NCBI GenBank assembly: GCA_003254885.1
Contig: QANT01009041.1
Span: 1 to 64,000 of the forward strand
Direction: 5' to 3'
Length of the DNA stretch: 64,000 nt
Origin: Purshia tridentata
Taxonomy: Eukaryota; Streptophyta; Magnoliopsida; Rosales; Rosaceae
The notes below the pieces were generated by a model that did no database searches, was not told the origin of the DNA, and saw nothing but the letters and a program-made list of their open reading frames with translations. The translations under genes were made by a program, and so were the position numbers. This document shows positions 10,963-23,800 of this stretch, piece after piece (the stretch's first letter is position 1; each line of letters opens with the position of its first letter).

Positions 10963-13900
10963 ATGAAGAATATGTACTTGTTCCCTCGAGCTCTTCTTCA
11001 TTCTCTCATGGTAGTTTGCTTTGCAACTTTTGCTTTGGGAGCTACTCGATTGCCAAACGATGAAGGTGATGATTATTGATGGCACAGATTTTCAATAGCA
11101 TGCTATGTAATGCTTGGATTCACTTTTTAGTCTTTGTTTATGCATTTTGCTAATACTCATGTATACATATATCGAAAATGTTCTATGTCAAACAGTACTC
11201 TAAAAACAAACTGTAAAGCTTTGATTCTTGATTCTTGATTAATTGAATATGTGGTCCTGAATCACAAGAAGAATATTATCCAAACATGATGTGTTATGTA
11301 TACATATATAGGAGGTAAATTATATGTATATATTTTATTAAAAAAAAATTATATTTATATATTTTGTGTTTAAAGTGCTCGTGATCGATAATTGTATATT
11401 TAGATTTTAGAGTAAATAGTCATTTTAGTCCCTAGACTATTATACTTGTATCAGTTTAGTCCTCAAACTATTTGAAAAATTAAGGACTTTAACTTTTTCA
11501 ATTTTGCCAATTGAGGACTTTTCTGTCAATTTACACATTTTTCATCTAAATTTAGTGAGAAATAAAGGAGGAAAAAATGATGCATGAGAAAAAAACGATA
11601 AAGTCTAAATGAAAAGATCTATTTTTTCCTAAAAAAGGATTTTACATGGTGTTATAAAACATAAATTTAGATTAAAAATGTGTGAATTGTTGAAAAAATC
11701 CTTAATTGACAAAATTAGTTAAAGTCTTTAATTTTCCAAATTAAAAGTTTGGAGACCAAACTGATACAAGTGTAATAGTCTGAAGACTAAAATGACTATT
11801 TACCCTAGATTTTAATGTAAGTGCATGCATCATAGAATATTAGGAAATAAAAAATTTTAAAATTCAAAATTAAAAGTAATAAAATGATTTTCATTATTTA
11901 TGAGTACAATAGACATAAAAATTTAAGAAACAAGAGTTACATTTTATTTTGTATATTTAGTACAAGCTTTGAAAGATATTGCAAAGAGACTGGGGAAGAC
12001 GGACTGGAATTTCAGTGCAGATTCAGATCCATGCAGTGGAAAAGATGGATGGGTCACTCCAAGCAAGGGCACTCAGATCCAAGCTAATGTCACCTGCAAT
12101 TGCCCCCCTACTGTCAATGCCACCTGCCATGTTACCAACATGTATGTAACACACACTCTCTCTCTCTCTCGCTCTCTTACTATTTATACACACCGTCTCT
12201 GTTTACTTTTAAGGACTTTAAAGCTCGTGCAAGCAATATAAGTTAACGAACCCTAAATAATAATAATGAGTTCATAATCAGTTATATAATCTATTAATTT
12301 TTTTGCACGTCAGAAACTATCAATCCATCTATCAATGAGTGAAATTTACTGTGAAACATACAGGACAATCATTTTCCACATACACATGCATGGTTGATTA
12401 TCCTCAGTCGCACAGGAATTATTTATTTAAGTGAATTAATTATATATATATATATATATTGAATGTATTTCTTTTCTTTTTTTGTATTAATAACTTTTTG
12501 TTGGTTTTTGTGTGTAACTTTGGTTCTGGTTTTGATTAATTTTCATGTGAAAGAGCTTAAAGTTTAGAAGGAAATATAAGATAATAATTGGAGCCGTCAT
12601 ATAATTATCATGTATATAAAGTAAACAGCCCCCCAACCAATTACATCGAATGAAAACGAAAAATAGGTATATGAGGGTCCCATTAACAATAATTTCATTG
12701 GTTGGCTCTAGCTAGCAGGTCTATATATACATGTCTGGTAGACCCAGCTGACTTGTATATAACGCGTATTGACCATGACTTGTATAAACATTCATGCATG
12801 TTTGTTTGTGGCTATAAATAAGCTATATAATATTATTGATAATATTAATAGCATCTAGCAAAGAGATGGTGATTTGTTTGTCCACAAAGAAAAAGAGATG
12901 TTGATTTGAATCGGGTTAGGTAATGAATTTTGAGGACCACCCGTCTACTACTGGTCTACCTGATCAATTGACTAAATATCAGCATGACCTCCCCCCAAAA
13001 AAGAAAAGAAAAAAAAAAGCCAGTGTTGATCCATTTCAATTTAATTTAACTTTTATAGCAAAGATTAACTCTGAAAATGAATAAGTAACTGGATCTGCAT
13101 CACTACGTACAACTGATTTGAATGAATACAGACATTAAGCAACAATTACAATCCTTACTCATATACAACTAAATTATAATGCATAGTTGATGGTAAACTA
13201 AGATCCTAGCTGTCTAATCCTTGATAAATGATCGTTGCAATGACAGCCCTGTTCTAGTGTATAGGTTGTGATCAATTTGCTCAATTTTGACAACTTTGCT
13301 GATGTCTGAAGTACTGGCTCCGAGGTAGCATTGCTGTTGTATGCTGAGGTGGTATTACAGCTGTATGCTGGCTTGCCTAGTTCTGTTTGTTTTGAAACTT
13401 GCTGAGAGCTGGCTTGTTTAGTAACTCTGTTTGTGCAGTGCTTCCTTTTAGGCACAGTAAAACTGCACAACAGGTCTTTGTTAAATTGCAACCAAATAAA
13501 CTTTAAAACCCCCTTTTTTTGGTTGAAGCACAGACTTCTGAAAGGTCAGAATTTAACAGGAACACTCCCGCCAGAGTTGGTCAGGCTCCCCTATCTCCAA
13601 GAAATGTAAGTACACTCCCACATTACACCAACTTATCTAAAGCAAGCAAAAAATAATTTTGAGTCCTATAAATGTTCTACTCTAATTTCAATAACTAATT
13701 TACCTGTATGTCGGTTGCCAATGACTCCAATTAGCAATGACTCATTTCTTTCCTTCTCCTTTAGTGACCTCTCCCGAAACTATCTGAGTGGTACCATCCC
13801 TCCAGAATGGGGCTCCATGCAACTTGTCAACATGTACTCTCTTTCTCTCTCTCTCTCTCTCCCCTCGTATGTGTGTGTGTGTGATATTCATGTCATGTCA

Positions 13901-16900
13901 TGTTCAAATTATTTTAGTGGCCACTTCAATGTTCTTCAGCCATTTCATTGATCAACAGTGAATCTAAGACTTGGGTTTTGTTAATAACTTATATATATAG
14001 ATGGTCCTTAAGTGTTCACGTACGAGCCATTTGTATCATAGATATTGAATCTAACGTATACGTTTCATAGTGATGGGCATTTAAATGTTAATGAGTCTAA
14101 CATATAAGTTTTGTTACAGTTCCCTTGTTGGAAACCGTTTGACGGGTTCCATCCCCGAAGAGCTTGGAAACATCATCACCCTGAAAAGTTTGTGCGTGCT
14201 GATTACTCATTTGATTACATGAAGATTCTTAAACACATTTTTTAATGAATGGAATATATTGAACTTGTTTTGTGTAGGGCCATCGATATGAATATGTTTT
14301 CTGGAGTTCTTCCATGGCAGCTTGGGAATTTGCCCATCATAGAAAGAATGTAAGATGCCCTATTAGAAATTTCACACCTTGATAACAAATATTTGGTTTA
14401 TTTGGGTTGGCTTTGCTGTAGACAGGTGCTGCATATTATCACCAGTAAATCATCGATTTCCTTTTCTTTATTAATTTCTTAGGATTCTTAGCTCAAACAA
14501 TTTTACTGGGGAGTTACCAAAAACATTTGCAGCGCTTACCACATTACAGGACTTGTAAGCTCTTACTGTTCTTTTTTTCTTTTAAGGTTTTGGAAGCACC
14601 AAAATTAGTCATTATTTATTGCATCCTGAGAATCCTTTTCCCATCATTATGCAGCCGGGTAAGTGACAATCACTTTTCAGGAAATATACCTGATTTTATT
14701 CAGAACTGGACAAATCTCAAAAAAATGTGAGTCTTTTCTTTATGCGTCATTAATTACCTGATTCTGAAAATTATATTTTCACTAATTCAAATTATGACTT
14801 GTTGAAACAGAGTGATCCAGGCTAGTGGTTTGACGGGGCCAATTCCTTCAAGCATTTCTCTTTTGAAAAACTTAACTGACGTGTTAGTATGGCTTTTGCT
14901 TTCGTAGACATTTATAAACTCAAATATAGTAGCAATTATGTAATTTTCATTCATGGTTCAATTTTAATATTGCAGGAGAATTACTGACTTGAATGGACCT
15001 GAAGCACCCTTACCTCTACTTAATAATATGACACAAATGAAGACCCTGTGAGTTAATGCTTGCATGACACACAATTTCTTGCTGAACCATAAGTCTTTGC
15101 AAACTCAAAGGATAGTGTTTCTGTTACAGGATGTTGAGGAATTGCAATATTACTGGACAGCTACCTCCATATCTTGGGGAAATATCAACTTTGAAAACTT
15201 TGTCAGTACAAATGTCTTTGTTCCATTTTTTTTTTTCCCTCTCTTCAGATAACTTTGTTAGTACATAGAGATGTTATTCTACTAATTAAAGGATCTCTAA
15301 AATACATTTTTTATATGTTTGTTTGCAGAGACCTCAGCTTTAACAAGCTAACTGGAGAAGTTCCAAGAACCTTTGATAGTCTAGAAAAGGTGGACTACAT
15401 GTAAGCAATTTGAATAACAGATATTCACTTTCTTACACCAAAATTCAGGCAGACATTCTTCAATGGTTATGTCGTACCCCAGCCCAACTAGCTGGAAGTG
15501 TTTTTCAGCTGAAAGATATTGATCTAATGCACTCAGAATTGACAAACTCATTTTAGCAAATCTTAACCATGATATACATAATAATGAACACTAGCTACAT
15601 TCTTTGCTGATTTTTTTTTTTTTTTTGGGTATAAATTATGCTTAGGTTCTTAACTGAAAACTTGCTGACTGGATTGGTGCCTTCTGGGCTGAAAGGAGAC
15701 AACATGTAAGCTTCTCTTTCAAATGCTAATCTTTAGTTACTTTATAAGGAAATTTATGCTATCTATTACTTGATAAAGCATAGTACATGCATTATAGTGT
15801 GAGTTTGTAGTGTGGAGCTTGATTTGCAATTATACTCAAGAAATAGGCATTAACTGTACATTCTGTATTTTCTTGTGATCACTGGTATGAAATTGTTGAT
15901 AGCATACGTACTGAGATAGTACTTTTTCCTCATGGTGTACCTTTGTTGTTGAGTGGTGAAAATTTCTTAAAAACTTATATTCGTACTGAGATTCTTCCTT
16001 ATGGTGTACCACCTATGAGTGGTGAAAATTGCTAATAAAAGATATATATTCTTACATCATAGACCTTTTTGTGCAGTGATCTTTCATATAACAACTTCAC
16101 CAACCCAAAGAATGTTTGTTCACGACGCGGCTTGTAAGAATGTCTTCATTATTCTAAATTTAATCTGTTTGTGTCTTGTAGAGCAAGCTTAACATTTCAG
16201 TCTGCGTTACTTTCTACAGGAACTTGTTTGCAAGCTCTTCAAAGGGCAGTAGTTCGTAAGTTTCAGATTCATCTTCTGAAAGCATGCATCATAAATTTTC
16301 TTGGCATTCCAACTGTGTATTTCTTAAATCTTATTCTACAACTCATTTTCATTTATGATGTTATCTTGCTGACTTCTTCTGGACCCTCCATTATTCTCTC
16401 AGCCAAACTATTCCATGTATGAAAAGTGCAACATGTCCACAAGGTAAGTGAAATAACTGAAATAATATTTTTTTTTTTCGTCTGGAATTGAGTCGCTTTG
16501 GTTTTCCTCCTCATTTTCTATTACTCTCTCTTTGCTTTTCATAGCACGGTAATTATCTTGCTGACTTCTTCTGGACCCTCCATTATTCTCTCAGACAAAC
16601 TATTCCATGTATGAAAAGTGCAACATGTCCACAAGGTAAGTGAAATAACTGAAATAAACTTTTTTTTTTTTTCGTCTGGAATTGAGTCGCTTTGGTTTTC
16701 CTCCTCATTGTCTATTACTCTCTCTTTGCTTTTCATAGCACGGTACTTTCTTCATATAAATTGTGGTGGAAAGAAAGTGTTTGTTGATGGAGATACCACA
16801 CCATATGATGATGACACAGATTCAGTTGGACCTTCATCATTTTTCGAGAAAACAAATTGGGCACTAAGCAGCACAGGTTACATCCCTGATGATGATGACA

Positions 16901-19544
16901 ATACAGACACCTATATTGTGTCTAATTCATCTACACTCTCTATGACCAACTCTGAGTTGTACATGACTGCACGCGGTTCTCCCATCTCTCTAACTTATTA
17001 TGGGTTTTGTCTGGGAAATGGAACGTACAAAGTAAAGCTCCATTTTGCGGAGATAATATTTACAAATGACAAAACATTTAGTAGCCTGGGAAGGCGTGTA
17101 TTTGATGTTTACATTCAGGTTAGCTATTCACATACACTTCCACATTTGACATGTTCAAATTTCAAGTAAGAACATGTAATAGATTGCAGTCAAGGCTAAA
17201 ATATAAACCTCAGTACAAGCTTGAAACGTTAAGCTTAATTGAATTAGTATATTGCAGGGCAAACTAGAGCTGAAGGATTTCAATATTGCGGAAGAAGCAG
17301 ATGGGGTTGGTAAGGCAGTCATTAAGAACTTTACTGCTGTTGTAAATGACAGTACCTTGGAGATCCGTTTGTGTTGGGCTGGGAAAGGGACGACAGCTAT
17401 CCCTCTTAAAGGTTACCTCTATGGTCCTCTCATATCAGCTATTTCTGCAAAAGCTGGTAAGTTTTACATGGATTGAACCTTTTGTTTCTCTGTGCAGTAG
17501 GTAGCTAGTTGAATAATGCACTTTCCTATCTATTTCTTTTATGCTAATAAAGCTATTTATCTTCTGGCAGATCACTCTGAACCGGGTAGCATATCTGTAG
17601 GTGCAGTGGTTGGAATAGTGGCTGGAGTCTTCCTCATATTACTAATTTTTGGTATTCTTTGGAGGAGAGGCTTCCTAGGACAAAAAAATACATTGGAGCA
17701 AGGTATTTGCAGTTGATGTTATAATGGTTGTTTTTTTAGACACAATTTCTCATAAGAGTTTTTTTCTTACACAGATTTAAAAGGTTTTGACCTGCAAACT
17801 GGTAAATTTAGCTTGAGGCAAATCAAGGCTGCCACACACAACTTTGACATAGCCAATAAGATTGGAGAAGGAGGTTTTGGTTCTGTTTACAAGGTATTCT
17901 TCAAAACCAAGAATTTCTAGTCATTTCTTGCATTTGGGCTCATTTGATTATTTGTAGCTGCTTCTTATGTTCTTAAGTGAATGTATTTTGACTGTCACTC
18001 AAATGCAGGGCCTCCTTTCAGATGGCACCATAATTGCTGTTAAGCAGCTTTCTTCCAAATCAAAGCAAGGGAATCGTGAATTTGTAAATGAGATAGGCAT
18101 GATTTCTGCTCTGCAACACCCTCATCTTGTCCAGCTCTATGGATGCTGTATTGAAGGAAATCAACTGTTGCTTGTCTACGAGTACATGGAAAATAATAGC
18201 GTTGGACGTGCTTTGTTTGGTAAATATTACTCTTGTATACTTTTCTATACCGAAACTTCTTTTCGTCCGTGCAGGGGGGTATACTAGTCTTTATACTAAG
18301 AAATGTTACTTAAAACTACTTTTTATTAATTTGGTAAATTGAAGGTCCAGAAGGAAGTCAGTTGAAGTTGGATTGGCCAACAAGGCATAGGATCTGTGTT
18401 GGTATAGCAAGAGGTTTGGCTTTCCTCCATGAGGAATCAAGATTGAAGATCGTTCATAGAGACATCAAAGCTACAAATGTGCTTCTTGATAGAGATCTTA
18501 ACCCAAAGATATCTGACTTTGGATTGGCCAAGCTTGATGAAGAGGATAATACCCACATAAGCACCCGGATTGCTGGAACTTTGTGAGTCCCTGTGTTTTA
18601 ATTTATTTTCTCGTACTTTTGTTTAGATCTTCATTCCACCTCATTGAGTCTTTCAAAATAGGGAAAAGAAGAAAGAACAAACGGATGGTTTCTTTACCTT
18701 GTTTATATTTCAACTTAACCATATATTCCAATAGGTTTCAGGAGCAGATTTGCTCTTCCAATAAAGCTTTCTTCTTGCATATTTTTGCATTTAACTAGGA
18801 GAAAACCCCTACTTTTTTTTATAGGATTAGTAGTATTTTTACTATTTCTTTGAGGTAGATAATGTGGGGAAATGATGTTTGATTTTATGATTTTGCAGCG
18901 GATATATGGCACCCGAATATGCAATGCGGGGTTATCTAACTGACAAAGCAGATGTTTATAGTTTTGGAATTGTTGTATTGGAAATTGTTAGTGGGAGGAA
19001 CAACACATCGCACCGGACAAAGGATCAGTGCTTTTATCTACTTGACTGGGTAACATGAATCTCCTGCTTGCTTATTTAGTTTTCAATATATTTGAAGATA
19101 GAGAAATCATATTGCTACTTGGTACTTTCCTGTTTGTAGGCACTTGTTCTAAAAAAGGAAGGGAATTTGCTGGACCTGGTGGATCCAAGGTTGGGCTTGG
19201 ACTTCAACAAAGAAGAGATGTTGCGTACAATCAATGTGGCTCTCCTTTGCTCTCATGTCTCAGCAGCAGTTAGGCCTGCCATGTCTTCAGTGGTGAGCAT
19301 GCTTGAAGGCAAGGCTGCAGTTGAAGAGTTGGTCTTAGATCCAAATGCCTCAAGTAATGAGATCAATGAAATGAGGAAACATTTTGAATCCATTTCTCAA
19401 GGGACTTCCAAGGGTGAGAGCCAGACACAAACCATGTCATTGTCCACTGAAGGACCCTGGACTGCTTCATCTTCATCTGCTCATGATCTCTATCCAGTCA
19501 TTCCTAATTCAGAATATTGGGAGCACAGAAATTTGATAAACTGA
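10963..19544 (+). CDS. LRR-malectin receptor-like serine/threonine kinase 2 (tandem paralogue)
   Basis: Tandem duplicate of the upstream receptor kinase with the same 24-exon structure and phases. Coding exons: 10963-11065, 11961-12141, 13534-13605, 13765-13833, 14120-14191, 14278-14349, 14483-14554, 14655-14726, 14811-14882, 14976-15047, 15130-15201, 15329-15400, 15646-15705, 16077-16133, 16220-16255, one 41-nt exon (16403-16443 or its duplicate 16595-16635), 16739-17118, 17258-17456, 17571-17702, 17775-17893, 18009-18219, 18345-18582, 18899-19049, 19140-19544. With one copy of the 41-nt exon this gives 3030 nt, or 1009 residues. Domains: signal peptide, LRRs, malectin, transmembrane helix, kinase. 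Motifs are intact: [14 protein letters not shown] (about K687), HRD (about 783), DFG (about 803). Its juxtamembrane linker is shorter than the paralogue's. Introns 1 and 2 are enlarged, intron 1 by a MITE. Confidence 0.92.
11401..11814. mobile_element. Mutator-like MITE in intron 1 of receptor kinase 2
   Basis: The element runs 11410-11805 (396 bp), flanked by identical 9-bp direct repeats TAGATTTTA (11401-11409 and 11806-11814). The ends are GAGTAAATAGTCATTTTAGT and, complemented, GGGTAAATAGTCATTTTAGT. The inverted arms continue with good pairing for roughly 160 nt each, so it can fold into a long hairpin. Long terminal inverted repeats with a 9-bp duplication fit a MULE-derived MITE. It has no coding capacity. 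Confidence 0.85.
12142..13533 (+). other. Large intron 2 of receptor kinase 2 (1.4 kb)
   Basis: AT-rich intron with a (TA)n run near 12441-12460. An open frame on the minus strand at 13198-13491 has no recognisable domain and I do not count it as a gene. No transposon ends seen. Confidence 0.6.
16361..16745 (+). repeat. Tandem duplication of about 192 bp copying an exon of receptor kinase 2
   Basis: Copy A (16361-16552) and copy B (16553-16745) are nearly identical. Each holds the end of intron 15, a 41-nt exon (16403-16443 or 16595-16635, encoding [10 protein letters not shown]), the next intron, and the first bases of the malectin exon. A 41-nt exon is not a multiple of three, so including both copies alone would shift the frame. 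The upstream paralogue has a single copy. Confidence 0.9.
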
Positions 19545-20817
19545 GCAAACTGTCTTGACTGCTTCACAAGTTTCCTCTATACTACATATAGTTTAAAGGA
19601 ATAAATACACTAGTTTCCGCAGCATAGTAATTGTTAAGTGTGGAATCAACTGTTCACATCACCTTGTCTTTTTAGTTTGATGAACTCGATCCAGCACAGA
19701 AACTGGAATATTTGTCATATGTTTCAATCGGTTTTGAGAAGATTACTTTACAAGTACAAAATTTGCAATACAGGGCAGAGTTTTACTGTCTGAGGAAAAT
19801 TGAATGCATTACTTGGCAGCAAAGTTTCCTTGTTGTTACTATTTGAATGCTTGCGTGCTACTATATATCAAAATGGGGTTTTCCCACTTGTTATTGAAAG
19901 TAGAGTGCTATAAGAATGGTGGATTTAAAAAGTCAGCAACATAACATTATACTTTTGAACTTGTTGTGCAATATGAGTAAGGCATGGACTTGTTAGCTTG
20001 GACCGCTCAAGAGGATAACAGAAAGTCATCTCTGGCAGCTTTTCTAATGCTCCAACAACTATCACAAATGGACAACAAAACTTTTGTATAACCTTGCGTC
20101 TGTCCTGCCTTTCATAATTTTCTCACGATAGTCATTTCCTAATCAATGCTTGTGTCACTATGTATTTATGGAAATTAAAGAAAAGGAAAACACTAAATTA
20201 GAATTGACAAGGTATGATATGGATGGGTCACCAATTAGATGAGTGACTAATTAATACATTGGAATCTTATTACGTTTCCCGTAAGTAATTACCAAAAACC
20301 TTTTCTCTTTTTATTTTTATTTTTAATTTCTTTTTTAGTTAGTCTATCTTCTTCATAATAGGAAACAAATCTGAAGTCCCCTGCATTATGATTTCACTTT
20401 TATTTTTATTTTTTGCTAATTGTTCCCATAGTACACATGTAGTATTGGTATAATATAAACGTAACTCTAGTAGTTAAAGAGTATTTATCACTATAACTTA
20501 ATTAACAAGTCTCAAATTCGAATTTCAAAGAAATTACGGTAGAGGTTTTTTCATATTAGGTAAAAGGGGATATGATTCCTTAATGGGAGAATAGAAGGGA
20601 TACCATTAAATGAGTTTACCTCATTTACTCCAAAAGAAAAGAAAATAACATAAGGAAATTATAAAGTGTCAACTCCCATCACCCTCTCTTCATATAAATA
20701 TAGGAGGTAACAAGAGACTCTGCTTCTCTGTGTGAGAGAGAGTGGTCTCTACTTTATAGTCCCAATTCCATTTCTCTCTCTCTCTGTGTGGGTGGTTTTT
20801 ACAAGGACTAGTCAGAA
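19545..20817. other. Intergenic region between receptor kinase 2 and the first TBL gene
   Basis: 3' flank of the kinase, then AT-rich DNA with no gene seen. A TATAAATA box at 20693-20700, about 120 nt before the TBL start codon, and CT runs at 20732-20784 suggest the core promoter and leader of the next gene. Confidence 0.5.
20693..20700 (+). promoter_or_regulatory. TATA box of TBL gene 1
   Basis: TATAAATA about 118 nt upstream of the start codon at 20818, followed by a CT/GA-rich leader typical of plant 5' UTRs. Confidence 0.55.
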
Positions 20818-23800
20818 ATGGGTTCATGGGTTCATAGCTGTTTTTGTGTTACTATAGCTCTCCTTCTTCTTCTTCTTCTTCCTGTTGTTGTTCCTCTGCC
20901 TCATCATCACCAAGCAAATGGTGTAAATACTGAGTGTGATTTCTTCAAAGGGAGTTGGGTTCTGGACCAGTCGTACCCACTCTACAATTACTCGACGTGT
21001 CCCTTCATTGAGCGTGAGTTCAGCTGCGAAAAGAATGGCCGGCCGGACCAGATTTACACCAAATACAGATGGCAGCCCCATGAGTGTAACTTAGTAAGGT
21101 ACATCATCACTCTCTGCTGCTCTTCATCTACTTATTGCATGCTTTGGTGCTCATCTTTATTATTGTATTTAATGCTAAGAATTATCACCATTAATGATGG
21201 GTAACTATAACTATGATGGCGTAACGATTGCTTGGCAGTATAAAATTCAAAACTGGGCCAACTGAATTATTCATGTAAATTATTAGTAAGTAATAATATA
21301 GTATTGTATTTCTTTTGGTAAGTAATCACTAATTAACTAGTACTACATAAACGGTGATATACCCTGATTCAACCTTATTTTAGGCAAATTGAATGCTAAT
21401 TTGAATTCCAAGAGTTTTCAATAATTGTTTTAAAAAATTAAGATTAAATATCAAATATCAATAGTTTTTCAGTAAAGCAGTATATAAGGCATTAATTTTT
21501 TTAGTTATATACTAACCTAGAGCAAAAAATTTTGAATTAGGTCACAAATTGTACGAAACGTGAATTTTTGACACTAATCACTTGACCAATCGTCGAGCGG
21601 CTAATGGTTTTTTTTTTGATTAGTTTGTTAGTTATGTAGTCACATATATGACGGTATGAAATTCATAAAAATTCAAAATTTATAAAAATTTAATGCGTTT
21701 GATTTAGATTTGTAGGATGAATTCCTACAAATTAAAGATTATAAACGTTAAAGCTTAAGGTATGCAAACACTTAAAAAACAACAAATTAATAAAAAAGTA
21801 CAACCTTCATAAATGCTCAGTAAAATAACTTTTTTAAAATTAGTACCTAAATTGAAATTTAGCATATGAAGTGAAATGACATAAAAATTTTGATAATTAA
21901 AATGAAAAAAGCATTAACATTTGATACTTAAAAAGACTCAAGTCAATAAACTTTAATTGTTTTGCTATATTAAGCCTATACATATCACTGAAAAATTGTA
22001 AGTTCATGAAATAGAATAGATCGTGAAAGTTTTAATTTTAATTTTAATTTTTTTTTGACAACTATGTGTCGGTCCATAATAAGTCGTCTAACTCTAACCA
22101 CATCACATGAAGTGAATTTTATATAATTCCTTCCTGGAGTTTAGAGACATCCTGTGAACTTACCAGATCAATGTTGTTTAGAAATCCAAAATATTTGTGG
22201 CAGATAGCGTGACCACAGGAATAAATAAATTAAGGTGCCCCCCTCGATCTGACTCACTCTGTCACTCACTGATTTTCCTGAGAAATCTTATGTTTGGCTG
22301 CACGGAAAAAGTCGGTGCTGGCAGCCTTTGAGCATTGGGGACATTACAGCTTTAGACTTTGGTTTGTGAGCTAGCTGTGATATATTGTGATAATTATTGT
22401 GATAATATATGACAGTATATAAGAAGATACATAGATTCTTCTCGTCCAGTGACAACTGTCCACGTGGCAGTTAAACTAATTAAACTATAAATTAAAGTCT
22501 TAAAGCAGCTCACGGGGGTGTGCGGTGGATATGTCATATTGCATCATGTGAGTTGTAGGCTTGTAGCAATGTAACATGCATGCTCAATTATTTCTAGCTG
22601 CCCGCTCTACAGTCTACTACTAGTGCATCTTATTGGTCCAGAAATTTGCCCCTTAATTAGTTCTTAAAGTTGACTCTTTAACACATTTTACCAATAAGTT
22701 TTTTGTTTTGTTTTAATTTAACCCAAAAAACTAGTTTGGTGGGGTCAATTGACCCCTTAAACAGTGTGTGACATATGATATATTGAATATGATCGATCTC
22801 CACTTATAATATAATCATTACTTATGCTATGGTCCAATTGTTAATGGAAAATATTTGGGTCATCCCTTGGGGTGACCTCCAGGTCCACCCCACCCTATAA
22901 TTTTATAATTTCGACAATGTTGACGTATAATCGGAACTGTTCATATTTTAGATCACCTATTATAGATCATCTATGCAAAAAATTAACTCAATCGGAAATC
23001 ATTTGGTTATGTAATTGTTGTCAATTAAAGAGAAAAAATGAATGGTTTCGAATTAAAGAGTGATTTTTTAACTAAACCGTTGGTTTTTTCTATTTAATTG
23101 ACAACAATTCTATAATCAAATGATTTCCGATTGAGTTGATTTTTTGCATAGATGATCTATAATAGGTGATCTAAAATATGAACGGTTCCGATTATGCGTC
23201 AACATTGTCGAAATTATAAAATCGAGGGGTAGGGTGGACCTTGAGGTCCACCCTTGGGGTGACCAGAAAATTGTCCATTGTTAATTATCATTTAATTAGC
23301 TTAAGTGCTTAAATATTGTTTAAATCAATATGCATATATGTACTGAAACCAGCCTGGCAATTCACTATTAATTATTCAACTTTATGGGAGTTGGAAGTTG
23401 TGATAGGAGGTTGAGAGGTCCCTTCATAATGAATATAATGATTATGGATCGTTTAAATTTGCTTTCAAGTGGGAATCTCTCTAGCTACCACTACCATCCG
23501 TTTGGTTGTCCTAGTTGCTTCTTGATGCTGCAGCTTTACTTTTGTTTTGTTTGGGTTGGTTGCTCTTGTTTTGGTCACCAAATATTTTGCTCAATTCGTA
23601 GCCCTCTTTTACTTTCCATCAACTTTTATTTGCCAAAAAAAACGTACCATTATTGATGCATGTGTTTACAGCTCAAATTTGATGGAAAAAAGAAAAGAAA
23701 AAGTATGCATTAATTATTAACTTCAAAGCTAGCTAGCTAGCTAGTAGTTCAACGACTGTAATTAAGTAGCTAGCTATAGTTAATTAATTCCATGGAAACC

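Noticed and set aside
20465-20600. Possible SINE-like segment (CAAGTCTCAAATTCGAAT resembles a B box)
   Set aside because: No clear A box, tail or target-site duplication.
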